This document shows positions 33,753 to 41,426 of a DNA stretch of 64,000 bases, one piece after another. Made by a program: the position numbers and the translations under genes. The stretch's first letter is position 1; each line of letters starts with the position of its first letter. Origin of the DNA: Arhodomonas sp052060015 (GTDB taxonomy: Bacteria > Pseudomonadota > Gammaproteobacteria > Nitrococcales > Nitrococcaceae); the NCBI RefSeq assembly GCF_052060015.1, contig NZ_JBPODZ010000001.1, positions 186,001 to 250,000 of the forward strand, in the 5' to 3' direction. The notes under the pieces were generated by a model. That model was not told the DNA's origin and did not search any database. It was given only the letters and a program-made list of their open reading frames with translations.

Positions 33753-35480
33753 ATGGCGGAGCTGGTCGACGTCCCCCGCCACCGCATCGTGCCTTTGGTA
33801 CTGCGGCGCATGCGACCGCCGTTGCTCACCCTGATCAGCGCCTATGCGGTGGCCGTTCTCGGTCTGGTGCTCATCCCCGGTGTCGATGGCGACGGTGGAC
33901 CGGTGCACATGAGCTTTTTCCACGCGTTCTACTTCGTCAGCTATACCGCCTCCACCATCGGTTTCGGCGAGATCCCCCATGCGTTTAACGACGCCCAGCG
34001 GATGTGGGTAACGGCGAGCATCTATGTGCTGGTGGTCAGCTGGTTCTACGCCATCGGTACCATCGTGGCGCTGGTCCGCGACCCGGTATTCCAGCGGGTG
34101 GTGGTGTGGAACCGTTTCCGCTACAACGTCAGCCGTCTCGATGAGCCGTTCGTGCTCATCTGCGGCTACGGCGATACCGGCACCCTGCTCGCCTGGGAGG
34201 TCACCGAGGGGTTGCAGCGTGCGGTGGTGGTCGACTGGGACGAGCGCAAGCTGGACGGCCTGAGCACGGAGGGGCACCGCTCCTATATCCCGAGCCTTTG
34301 TGGCGACGCCAATCTCACCGACAACCTGCTCGCCGCGGGGTTGACCCACCCGGGCTGCCGTGCCGTGCTCGCCGTCACCGACGCCGATCACACCAATCTG
34401 CACATCGCCGTGACGGCCAAGTTGCTCAATCCCGGGGTCATGGTGATCGCCCGGGCCGAAAACGAGGAGACCCGGGGCAACATGGCCTCCTTCGGCACGG
34501 ATTACATCATCAACCCCTATGAGACGTTCGCCGGTGGTTTCCTGCTGGCCATCGGGGCGCCCAATGCCCATCGGCTCTATGCCTGGATGAGCAGTCGCCG
34601 GGAGTTGCCCGAGGGCAGCGAGCGCCTACCCCGGCAAGGGTGCTGGATCATCTGCGGCTTCTCTGCCCTGGGGCGTGCCATGTACGAGCGCTTCAGCGAA
34701 TCCGGCCTGCGCACCGTCATCGTGGATCCCGAGGAGCCTCGGGGGCTACCGGCCTCCCAGTCCTTCGTCGCCGGCAAGGGCACGGAGGCGGCTACCCTGC
34801 AGCAGGCCGGTATCGCCGGGGACGGCGTCGCGGGGGTGATCGCTGCCACGGATGATGACACCGACAACCTCTCCATCGCGGTGACGGCCCGCGAGCTGGT
34901 GCCCACCCTCTACGTGGTGGCGCGCCAGAACCATGCCACCAATCGTCACATCTTCGCGGCGGCGAAGGTGGACATGGTCATGGAGTCGAGCCGGGTGATC
35001 GCCCTGCGCATGCTGCGGCTGCTCGCCACCCCGATGCTCCCGCAGTTCCTCCACCTGATCCGCGGCCGCCACGAGCAGTGGCTGGGGACGCTGGTGGAGC
35101 GCTGGCAGGCACGTATCGGCGAGGCCACACCTCTGCTGTGGGCTATGACGGTCTCCGATGGCGACACCCCCGAGCTGCGCCACGCCCAGCGGGAAGGGCG
35201 TACGGTGCGTGTTCAGGATCTGCTGCGGGACGCCCGGGACCGGCGGATGCAGCTCCCCGCGGAGGTGTTGATGATACTGCGTGACGGCGAGCCGTGGCTG
35301 CTGCCACCGCACTCTGCGACCCTGGAGGCCGGTGACCAGCTGCTGCTGTGTGGGCGCGCCGACAGCCGCGCCCGGGTACGGCGGACGGTCAACGATCAGG
35401 ATACCCTGCACTACGTGCTCACCGGCGAGCATCCGGCACATGGCCCGCAGGGCCGCTGGCTGGAGGCCATCAGCCGGTAA
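33753..35480 (+). CDS. Two-TM potassium channel with tandem RCK (TrkA-N) domains
   Basis: 575 residues. An N-terminal pore module has helix 1 at about 22-42 and pore loop T-A-S-T-I-G-F-G-E-I, with selectivity filter T-I-G-F-G at 68-72. Helix 2 is at about 88-110. The cytoplasmic part has two RCK units in one chain. The first starts V-L-I-C-G-Y-G-D-T-G near residue 133. The second starts W-I-I-C-G-F-S-A-L-G near residue 300; its nucleotide loop is less conserved. The layout matches MthK/GsuK-type channels. Such channels open or close in response to nucleotides or divalent ions and help osmoregulation. Confidence 0.9.
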   Translation: MAELVDVPRHRIVPLVLRRMRPPLLTLISAYAVAVLGLVLIPGVDGDGGPVHMSFFHAFYFVSYTASTIGFGEIPHAFNDAQRMWVTASIYVLVVSWFYAIGTIVALVRDPVFQRVVVWNRFRYNVSRLDEPFVLICGYGDTGTLLAWEVTEGLQRAVVVDWDERKLDGLSTEGHRSYIPSLCGDANLTDNLLAAGLTHPGCRAVLAVTDADHTNLHIAVTAKLLNPGVMVIARAENEETRGNMASFGTDYIINPYETFAGGFLLAIGAPNAHRLYAWMSSRRELPEGSERLPRQGCWIICGFSALGRAMYERFSESGLRTVIVDPEEPRGLPASQSFVAGKGTEAATLQQAGIAGDGVAGVIAATDDDTDNLSIAVTARELVPTLYVVARQNHATNRHIFAAAKVDMVMESSRVIALRMLRLLATPMLPQFLHLIRGRHEQWLGTLVERWQARIGEATPLLWAMTVSDGDTPELRHAQREGRTVRVQDLLRDARDRRMQLPAEVLMILRDGEPWLLPPHSATLEAGDQLLLCGRADSRARVRRTVNDQDTLHYVLTGEHPAHGPQGRWLEAISR

Positions 35481-35498
35481 CCGTGGTAACCTGTGGCC

Positions 35499-35906
35499 AT
35501 GAGCACCGACGACGAGAACAACGCCAATGCGCGGGCGCTGCGCATACGCCTGGCATCCGGCACCCTCATCGGCGCGGCGGTGGTGGCGCCGGTGATGTGG
35601 TTCACCGCCGGCACCCTGCCCGGCGATTTCGTGGCAGGGGTCTGGGTGGGCACGCTAGCGGCGTTCATCATGGTGGCCGGACCGCTCCCGCTGCCCGAGC
35701 GCCCGGGCACAAGCCGTGCGTTGGTGACCGTCGTCACCGTGGTGGTGGGCATCCTCGGCCTGTGGCTCCTGCGCGGCGGCCTCGGACAGGAGGGCGCCGG
35801 TGGCTCGGGGATGGCGCCGCTGCTCGCCTTCGGGGTGGGGGCGATACTGGCCCACTGGAGTTGGTCGGTGCAGATCAATCGCACCGCCCACCGAATCGAC
35901 GAGTAG
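35499..35906 (+). CDS. Small membrane protein, unknown function
   Basis: 135 residues. After a charged N-terminus (S-T-D-D-E-N-N-A-N) there are four hydrophobic segments, the last ending A-H-W-S-W-S-V-Q-I-N-R. ATG 35499 is taken as start; GTG 35493 is the alternative and no clear Shine-Dalgarno is present. It lies 18 bp after the channel gene and 13 bp before the NYN gene in the same direction, so it is part of the same unit. No family recognised. Confidence 0.6.
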   Translation: MSTDDENNANARALRIRLASGTLIGAAVVAPVMWFTAGTLPGDFVAGVWVGTLAAFIMVAGPLPLPERPGTSRALVTVVTVVVGILGLWLLRGGLGQEGAGGSGMAPLLAFGVGAILAHWSWSVQINRTAHRIDE

Positions 35907-35919
35907 CGGGACAACGCCC

Positions 35920-36504
35920 TTGAAGCGCCTCTGGCTGATCGACGCGAGCTACATCCACGCCGTCAACCTCCAGCTCTTCGGACCGAATCAGCGGGTGGAT
36001 TATCTGCGACTGCGCGGCCTCATAGAGTCCCGCTTCGGCCCGCTGTGGCGTGGCTATTACCTCAACGGGATACAAAACGAGACGCACGAGGCGCGGGATC
36101 GCTTCCACGGCTGGCTACAGAGCGCTGCGCCGGTGGGGCCGAACCTCATCGTCCGCCTCTATGGGCTCAAGAGCGAGCGCGTGCGAAACGCCTACTGCCA
36201 GGATTGCGGCGGTAAGGTGGATGTGACCTGCCCCCGGGGTGGGGATGCCCATACCCTGGTGAACCAGCGCCAGATGGGGGTCGATGTCGGGCTCGCCACG
36301 CTGGCGCTGGTGCACAAGGAACGCTACGACACGCTGGTGCTCTCCTCCGGCGACGGCGACCTCATCGACGCGGTGGAGCACCTCTCGGAATCCGGCAAGG
36401 GTATCGAGTTGGCGGTGTTCTCCGCCGGTGTCTCCGCCGAGCTGCAGGCACGCTCCGACCAGGTGCTCTGGCTCGACGAGCACATGGACGAGCTCACCGG
36501 TTGA
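35920..36504 (+). CDS. NYN-domain (PIN-like, LabA/DUF88) putative ribonuclease with Cys cluster
   Basis: 194 residues from TTG 35920; the upstream frame is the shadow of the preceding gene. The first strand W-L-I-D-A-S-Y-I-H places a catalytic Asp. V-D-V-G-L-A-T-L-A-L and D-T-L-V-L-S-S-G-D-G-D-L-I-D-A supply the later acidic residues of the NYN/PIN nuclease site. Between them the insert C-Q-D-C-G-G-K-V-D-V-T-C-P-R-G-G-D-A-H looks like a zinc-binding knuckle, which LabA proteins usually lack. RNA is the expected substrate. Its 3' end overlaps the convergent permease gene by 11 bp. Confidence 0.8.
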   Translation: MKRLWLIDASYIHAVNLQLFGPNQRVDYLRLRGLIESRFGPLWRGYYLNGIQNETHEARDRFHGWLQSAAPVGPNLIVRLYGLKSERVRNAYCQDCGGKVDVTCPRGGDAHTLVNQRQMGVDVGLATLALVHKERYDTLVLSSGDGDLIDAVEHLSESGKGIELAVFSAGVSAELQARSDQVLWLDEHMDELTG

Positions 36505-37153
36505 GATAGCGCTCGTCGTCGAAGCTCCACACCCACTGCGGCCGGTAGACCACCAGCATGGTGATCACCGTGCCATTGATGAAGCCCTCCGGGAACATCA
36601 GCAGCGGCAGTATCGGCAGGTAATCCGACGCCGCCGCCGCGGCCTCGGGGGCGGCGGCGGACGCCAGCGCGATGAGCGCCAGATAGGCGGCGCCCGCTGC
36701 CAGGATGGCGCCGAAGAAGGCGTTCAGCCAGACGTAGATGAAGAAATGCCACGGCAGCACCCGGGCGACCACGTTGGCGAAACCCTGGGTGACCGCGACC
36801 GGAATGGCCGCGCCCAGTAGTGCCGTGGCCCCGAGTGTGGTCCAGGCACCCCCCGCCACGGCGATGGACAGCGCCGAGGCGAGGCTGCCGGCCAGTAGCG
36901 CCAGCCGCCATCCGAACATCAGGGTGAGGCTGGTCATACCGAGGAAGTGCAGCTCCAAGGCAGGGTGGATGCCCGCCCGCATCTGCCACAGCAGCATGAC
37001 CAATACCGCGCTGGCGTAGAACACATGCTGCTGCTCCGAGGCCCGGAGCCGCGACCAGGGCGCGCGCCACAGCGCCCGGCCAAGCAGCAGCGCCAGAGCG
37101 GCATTGGCCAGCCACAGCCAGCCCGTCGGTAGTAGATCCGCGGGTACGTTCAC
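36494..37153 (-). CDS. CbiM-like membrane protein (energy-coupling-factor permease family)
   Basis: 219 residues with about six or seven helices. H-P-A-L-E-L-H-F-L-G-M-T (conserved His in the first third) and the C-terminal M-F-P-E-G-F-I-N-G-T-V are features of the CbiM-like family, whose N-terminal His residues bind Ni or Co in true members. No ECF ATPase or T-component is adjacent, so it may act alone or have another role. The name is by family only. Confidence 0.75.
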   Translation of the reverse strand: MNVPADLLPTGWLWLANAALALLLGRALWRAPWSRLRASEQQHVFYASAVLVMLLWQMRAGIHPALELHFLGMTSLTLMFGWRLALLAGSLASALSIAVAGGAWTTLGATALLGAAIPVAVTQGFANVVARVLPWHFFIYVWLNAFFGAILAAGAAYLALIALASAAAPEAAAAASDYLPILPLLMFPEGFINGTVITMLVVYRPQWVWSFDDERYLNR

Positions 37154-37220
37154 AGCCGTAGGGTAACAATCCCCGCCCCCGCGGGGGCAGGCGCCCCCGA
37201 GCGGTGGCCCGCGGCCCCGA

Positions 37221-37409
37221 TTACCGGCTCTGGCAGGTGTTCATCCCCAGCAGGCGGTACGCCGGGCAGAAGCTGACCACAGCGGTGGCGAGCGGGATCA
37301 GCCCGATCCAGCCCCACGGCGTCTGCGGGCCGATGAACACCAATGCGATCAGGACAATGCCTACAATGGCGCGGATGATGCGGTCGATGGTACCGACGTT
37401 CTTGGACAT
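37221..37409 (-). CDS. DUF2892 (YgaP-like) two-helix inner-membrane protein
   Basis: 62 residues. M-S-K-N-V-G-T-I-D-R-I-I-R-A-I-V-G opens the DUF2892 family. It is followed by two short helices around G-W-I-G-L-I-P-L-A-T, and the end C-P-A-Y-R-L-L-G-M-N-T-C, with two cysteines. In YgaP a similar module anchors a rhodanese. It is divergent from the Crp/Fnr gene across 91 bp that contain a likely operator, so it is probably that regulator's target. Confidence 0.88.
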   Translation of the reverse strand: MSKNVGTIDRIIRAIVGIVLIALVFIGPQTPWGWIGLIPLATAVVSFCPAYRLLGMNTCQSR

Positions 37410-37466
37410 GGTGTTTCCACTCCGTTTTGCCCATGCTCATCATCGGTGAGAATATCCCCGCTCTCA

Positions 37467-37479
37467 GTGACATTGTCAC
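37467..37479. promoter_or_regulatory. Inverted repeat GTGACATTGTCAC, candidate Crp/Fnr-family operator
   Basis: GTGAC-ATT-GTCAC in the divergent region between the DUF2892 gene and the Crp/Fnr gene, 21 bp before the latter's GTG. The same half-sites and 3-bp spacer occur at 23583-23595 before cioA. Consistent with autoregulation, but not proven. Confidence 0.5.
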
Positions 37480-37500
37480 CCTAACCGGAAGGATGCGCGC

Positions 37501-38145
37501 GTGACGGTAACCAGGGGCATCGACTGGCTCCCCGGCATGGATAAGCGGGCTCGACAGCGGCTGATCACAGACGGCGCGGAGCTCGTCTTCCATCCCGGTC
37601 AGCGGGTCTTCGGCCTCGGGGAGCGTTGCCAGGGGCTGCCCATCCTGCACAGCGGCTGTATCCGCGTCGAGATGCTCTCCGCCGCCGGCAGTGAGATCGT
37701 GCTGTACCGCATTGAGCCAGGACAGATGTGCACCCTCTCCATTGCCTGCCTGCTCGACGAGGGGCTCTACCACGCCAACGCGGTGGCCGAGCAGGAGAGC
37801 GAGGCATTGCTGGTTCCCCCCCGGGCCTTCGATGACCTGATGGCGGACTCCGCGGCGTTCCGGCGGGCGGTGCTACGCGGCTATGGGGCACGGCTGCAGT
37901 CGTTGATGCTGCTGGTCGAGGAGCTGGCGTTCCGCCGGGTGGATGCCCGGCTCGCGGAGCTGCTGATCCAACGCGCCGACCACGAGGGCGCGGTCCATGC
38001 TACCCATCAGCAGCTCGCCACCGAGCTGGGCACCGCGCGTGAGGTGGTGACCCGCTTGCTCGGGGAGTTCGAGCGGGCGGGTTGGATCGAGCGCCACCGT
38101 GGTTGGGTCCGTATCGTCGACCCGGCGGCGCTGGCGCAGTGCTAA
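37501..38145 (+). CDS. Crp/Fnr-family transcriptional regulator
   Basis: 214 residues. An N-terminal cyclic-nucleotide-binding-type beta barrel (residues 25-125) includes F-H-P-G-Q-R-V-F and G-C-I-R-V-E-M. A dimer helix follows, then a C-terminal winged helix with recognition region T-H-Q-Q-L-A-T-E-L-G-T-A-R-E-V-V-T-R-L-L. Cysteines at about 43, 53, 75 and 81 do not follow the FNR iron-sulfur pattern. The cAMP-contact motif R-S/T-A is absent, so it is neither a plain FNR nor a plain CRP. GTG start with GGAAGGA 7 nt upstream. Probable targets are the DUF2892 gene and perhaps cioAB. Confidence 0.9.
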   Translation: MTVTRGIDWLPGMDKRARQRLITDGAELVFHPGQRVFGLGERCQGLPILHSGCIRVEMLSAAGSEIVLYRIEPGQMCTLSIACLLDEGLYHANAVAEQESEALLVPPRAFDDLMADSAAFRRAVLRGYGARLQSLMLLVEELAFRRVDARLAELLIQRADHEGAVHATHQQLATELGTAREVVTRLLGEFERAGWIERHRGWVRIVDPAALAQC

Positions 38146-38762
38146 CCGGCGTGCCGGGCGATGGCGATCCGGAAAAGCCCGCCGAAACCCGCGGGCTCCT
38201 CGTGAATTCGTTCCAGGCCGGCGGTGTCGAGCAGGGGACCGAGTCGGCGGTTGATGCTGGTGGCCACGGCGGTGGCCGGGGCGTCGAGCAGGCGCCGGGC
38301 CAGCGATGGTCGTGTCCCGTCGGCGAGGAACTTGTCGAAGATCACCACGCGTCCACCCGGGCGCAGCACCCGCGCCGCCTCCCGAATGCAGCCCTCCGGG
38401 TCGGGTATCACGGCCAGGATGAGGTGGAGTAGCACCACGTCGAATTCCCGCTCCGGGAAGTCCAGGGAGGCGGCATCCATCACCCGGGCGTTGACCACGC
38501 GGCCGAGGCGGCGCGCACGTTGCTCCAAGCGCCGGATCATCGCCGGCGTGATGTCCACCGCCGTCACCGGGTTGTCGCGGGGGATCCGGGCGAGGTCCAG
38601 GCCACTGCCGGCCCCGGGGATGAGTACGCGCTCCCCGCGGCGCAGCTCCGCGAGGTCGATGGCACGCCGTCGCTGGCGGCGAAAACCCCCGGCCACCAGG
38701 TCGTAGAAAGGAGTATAGGCAGTGTAGCGAATGCGGTTCCAGCGATTGCTGTTGACGGCCAT
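38142..38762 (-). CDS. Class I SAM-dependent methyltransferase (UbiE/PmtA-like)
   Basis: 206 residues. SAM-binding motif I is V-L-I-P-G-A-G-S-G-L-D-L near residue 47. Motif II is V-T-A-V-D-I-T-P-A-M and the motif around residue 110 D-V-V-L-L-H-L-I-L-A-V-I. A-A-R-V-L-R-P-G-G-R-V follows. The N-terminus Y-T-P-F-Y-D is shared with UbiE and Rhodobacter-type phosphatidylethanolamine methyltransferases. The substrate could be a phospholipid or quinone. Its end overlaps the Crp/Fnr gene end by 4 bp (convergent). Confidence 0.85.
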   Translation of the reverse strand: MAVNSNRWNRIRYTAYTPFYDLVAGGFRRQRRRAIDLAELRRGERVLIPGAGSGLDLARIPRDNPVTAVDITPAMIRRLEQRARRLGRVVNARVMDAASLDFPEREFDVVLLHLILAVIPDPEGCIREAARVLRPGGRVVIFDKFLADGTRPSLARRLLDAPATAVATSINRRLGPLLDTAGLERIHEEPAGFGGLFRIAIARHAG

Positions 38763-38875
38763 ATGGGGCTCCCCCGGACGTTATTGCGTTAAGCCTGGCA
38801 CAGGTGGTGGATTCCGGTTGACCTTGGCCGGGGCCGGATACATGGTGGGAGTAGGTGAGGGAGAGGAGGAGTGCC

Positions 38876-39412
38876 ATGTCCGTCACCAGAGGTCAGACCA
38901 CCATCGAGTGTGTTGTCGGCGATATCACCCGCCAGGACGATGCCGATGCGGTGGTCAATGCGGCCAATGCCCAGTTGATGCCGGGTGGCGGTGTCGCCGG
39001 CGCTATCCATCGCGTCGCCGGTCCGGGCCTCGCCGAGGAATGTGCCCCGCTGGCGCCGATACGCCCTGGTGAGGCGGTGCTCACCGGCGGCCACGGTCTG
39101 CCGAACCCCTATGTCATCCACTGCCTCGGTCCCGTGTATGGGCACGACGAACCCGCGGACAGGTTCCTTGCCGAGTGTTACCGCAATGCCTTGCGCCTCG
39201 CCGACGACCACCAGCTGGGCACCGTGGCCTTCCCGGCGCTGTCCACCGGCGCCTTCGGTTACCCGATGGCGGCCGCCGCGGATGTCGCCATGTCCACGCT
39301 GTGCGAGCTGGCTGCGGGTCTGCATCATGTGCGCTGCATTCGGATGGTGCTCACCGATGAACGGGTCCGCGAGATCCATGAGCGCGCCCTCGCCGAGGTC
39401 TGCGGCAGCTGA
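38876..39412 (+). CDS. Macro-domain ADP-ribose hydrolase (YmdB/O-acetyl-ADP-ribose deacetylase type)
   Basis: 178 residues, one macro domain. G-D-I-T-R-Q-D-D-A-D-A-V-V-N-A-A-N is the ADP-ribose-binding start. M-P-G-G-G-V-A-G-A-I-H-R-V-A-G is the catalytic loop region, and F-P-A-L-S-T-G-A-F-G-Y-P the diphosphate loop. It should remove ADP-ribose-derived modifications or O-acetyl-ADP-ribose. ATG 38876 is just after GAGGAGGAG. It has no obvious partner gene. Confidence 0.92.
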   Translation: MSVTRGQTTIECVVGDITRQDDADAVVNAANAQLMPGGGVAGAIHRVAGPGLAEECAPLAPIRPGEAVLTGGHGLPNPYVIHCLGPVYGHDEPADRFLAECYRNALRLADDHQLGTVAFPALSTGAFGYPMAAAADVAMSTLCELAAGLHHVRCIRMVLTDERVREIHERALAEVCGS

Positions 39413-39416
39413 CGAT

Positions 39417-39788
39417 TCAGCCGTCGCCGGCGAGGTCCAGGAAGGGTTTGGTGGAGAGATACAGCACCAACGCGATCACGCCGAGGTAGACGAGCATCTC
39501 CAGCGGGCGCCGACGCAGGCGTTGCCACAGGCCCTCCGCCTCGCCGCGACGCCGTCGCTCCCGATATTCGGCGCGCATGCGCTCGCGGCGTTGTGCTTGG
39601 TAGTCGTCCAGCAGGGCGCGGGCGCGCGGGTAGTCATCGGCGTCGGTGAGCCAAATGGCCCCCATGGAGATGCCCCAGCGGCTGGGTTCGGTCTCAAAGT
39701 AGTCGATGCGGTGCTCCTCGAGCAGGTTGCGGACCTCGAGGATTTCGTCGTCGGGGACGTTGCGGAGGTTGAGCAGCAGCCGTGACAT
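39417..39788 (-). CDS. DUF6164-like protein, soluble N-domain plus C-terminal membrane helix
   Basis: 123 residues from ATG 39788. The N-terminal ~65 residues look like a ferredoxin-fold DUF2007-type sensor domain (L-L-L-N-L-R-N-V-P-D-D-E, then S-R-W-G-I-S-M-G-A-I-W-L). A basic Arg-rich helix (R-R-E-R-M-R-A-E-Y-R-E-R-R-R-R) precedes a single C-terminal transmembrane helix. The longer frame to 40358 is antisense to the next gene and is rejected. Function unknown; family by memory. Confidence 0.7.
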   Translation of the reverse strand: MSRLLLNLRNVPDDEILEVRNLLEEHRIDYFETEPSRWGISMGAIWLTDADDYPRARALLDDYQAQRRERMRAEYRERRRRGEAEGLWQRLRRRPLEMLVYLGVIALVLYLSTKPFLDLAGDG

Positions 39789-39914
39789 GATGCGAGGATA
39801 CGTCAATCGGCGGGCGGTGTAATCAGGGCCCGCCGTGTCGCGAAAGGGATTGCTGCAGTGCAGCGTAACCGGTAGATTGTGGCCCCAAGGGGAGCCATGA
39901 CGCAGGAGGTTGCC

Positions 39915-40418
39915 ATGTGGACGGAATGGCTGAAGCGCTGGATGGAGATGGTGTTCTGGTGGCTGCCGCAGGAGCAGCGCCCGGAACGGGGCGGCACCAC
40001 CGCGGGTAGGGATAGCGCTACGCGCTCGTCCACATCCCCAGGCTCGGCCGGCGGCGAGGCCGCGAACGACGCCGCGTCTGGGTCCGGGCGACCGAGTGGA
40101 CCGGCCGCTGCCGCGAGCCCCGCCGCCGCCTCGGGTACCGCTGACGAGGAGGCGGGACCGGCCGCCGAGCCGCCGCAGCGTGCGCGGGAGCAGGCGCCCG
40201 AGGCCTCGCCGGACGCCGTGGTGGTGGATGACCTCACCGCCATCAAGGGGATCGGCGCGACCATGCAGGAGCGGCTCGCGGAGCTCGGGATCCGCTCGTT
40301 CCGGGAGCTCGCCGAGACCGACGCGGATCGGCTCACCGAGCAGCTCAAGGCGCGCCAAATCGTGATCTCCCGGGAGCGGGTCAGCGGCTGGGTCAGCGCG
40401 GCCCGGGAGCGGCTCTAG
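39915..40418 (+). CDS. Helix-hairpin-helix domain protein with long disordered linker
   Basis: 167 residues from ATG 39915, fixed by CAGGAGG 5 nt upstream. An amphipathic Trp-rich N-terminus (W-T-E-W-L-K-R-W-M-E-M-V-F-W-W) may touch the membrane. About 80 residues are Ala/Pro/Ser/Gly-rich. The C-terminal ~60 residues form a helix-hairpin-helix module (I-K-G-I-G-A-T-M-Q-E-R-L-A-E-L-G-I), like the domain fused to ribosomal protein L21 in some bacteria. HhH modules bind DNA or RNA backbones without sequence preference. Function unknown. Confidence 0.75.
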   Translation: MWTEWLKRWMEMVFWWLPQEQRPERGGTTAGRDSATRSSTSPGSAGGEAANDAASGSGRPSGPAAAASPAAASGTADEEAGPAAEPPQRAREQAPEASPDAVVVDDLTAIKGIGATMQERLAELGIRSFRELAETDADRLTEQLKARQIVISRERVSGWVSAARERL

Positions 40419-40430
40419 GCCTCCGCCGGG

Positions 40431-40655
40431 TCAGCGCCCGGCGGCCAGGTCGATGACGGCGCGGCAGAATGACCCCAGGTCCGGTGGATGGCGGGAGGTG
40501 ACAAGGTTCCCGTCCATGACCACCGGGTTGTCCTGATAGTCTGCGCCGGCGTTGATCAAGTCATCGCGTATGGACCAGAAGCCGGTGACGCGGCGGCCAA
40601 GTATTACCCGGGCCGAGATCAGGACCCACGGGGCGTGGCATATGGCCGCGACCAC
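40431..40655 (-). pseudogene. 3' remnant of a DJ-1/PfpI-family gene
   Basis: The 74 codons match only the last part of DJ-1/PfpI proteins: A-A-I-C-H-A-P-W holds the nucleophile Cys. It is followed by G-R-R-V-T-G-F-W-S-I-R-D-D-L and D-G-N-L-V-T-S-R-H-P-P-D-L. The N-terminal ~100 residues with the acid residue of the active site are absent. Reading further upstream on this strand, four extra codons reach a TAG (40665-40667), and nothing DJ-1-like follows. The gene is truncated; the adjacent 65-residue gene occupies the lost region. A short protein from GTG 40655 cannot be excluded but would lack a full fold. Confidence 0.8.
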
Positions 40656-40769
40656 TGCCCTCTCCTATATCCTTCCCTCCGCTATCCTCTTGGGGTCGGC
40701 GGGGATCTCGTCAAGGGATCGCCAACGGCTACAATGGCGGAATACCGTGTGCCATTGTGGGGGAGCGAG

Positions 40770-40967
40770 ATGAGCGACCCGAGGAAGACGGGGGCTTGGG
40801 AGGAGGGCCCTGCGACCCTGGACGAAGCGGTGGATTATGCGCGCTTCATCCGTACCCGGCTCGAGAAGGCCCTGGAGGAGGGCCAGCGGGAGGATATCGA
40901 GGAGGCCCTGCGGCTGCTCGACGTGCTCTCCGGCTATCTGGAGCTGCGCCAGCATCAGTCCGAGTAG
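40770..40967 (+). CDS. Small acidic helical protein
   Basis: 65 residues from ATG 40770 after GGGGAGCGAG. It is rich in Glu, Asp and Leu and predicted almost all helix (T-L-D-E-A-V-D-Y-A-R-F-I then E-A-L-R-L-L-D-V-L-S-G-Y-L). No family recognised. The frame is open further upstream, but those codons read as non-coding. Its end overlaps the convergent membrane-protein gene by 13 bp. Confidence 0.6.
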   Translation: MSDPRKTGAWEEGPATLDEAVDYARFIRTRLEKALEEGQREDIEEALRLLDVLSGYLELRQHQSE

Positions 40968-41320
40968 GGGCCGTCATCGTCGTCGTGGATGTCCACCGGC
41001 GGGTCGATACGGGGCGGGCCCACCTTGGACTGGGCGTAGATCTGGCGGGCGATGTACCACACCCCCATGGCGAAGGCCACCAGCGCGGCGATCCCCGGCC
41101 AGCCGGAGGCCCCCTCGAGCGGCAGCACCGGCCGCAGCGGGAAGACATAGAACAGCCACAACGCGGCGCCTATACCGAACCAACGACCGGCGAAATCCCC
41201 GCAGTGGTCGCGGCACCACCGCCGTCGTTGCTGGAGGGATTCATGGTCCGTCGGCGGCGGCATGCGGTTGAGATGCGGGCTGGCGAACAGCCAGGCGAGA
41301 AGGCGGTGCAGGCGCGGCAT
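40955..41320 (-). CDS. Small two-helix membrane protein, unknown function
   Basis: 121 residues. A basic N-terminal region contains C-R-D-H-C. Then come helix 1 (F-G-I-G-A-A-L-W-L-F-Y-V-F) and helix 2 (I-A-A-L-V-A-F-A-M-G-V-W-Y-I). The acidic tail reads D-I-H-D-D-D-D-G. Not recognised. Its last 13 bp overlap the preceding gene on the other strand. Confidence 0.6.
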   Translation of the reverse strand: MPRLHRLLAWLFASPHLNRMPPPTDHESLQQRRRWCRDHCGDFAGRWFGIGAALWLFYVFPLRPVLPLEGASGWPGIAALVAFAMGVWYIARQIYAQSKVGPPRIDPPVDIHDDDDGPYSD

Positions 41321-41426
41321 AGCGGGCTCCGCATTGCAGGTTGGCTACTATACTGTCAGCCTGCGGGGCGGCGGTCCAAGCCCGCGGTCGCTGTCCGCAT
41401 CCCTTTGCCACGATTAGGAGGCGCCC

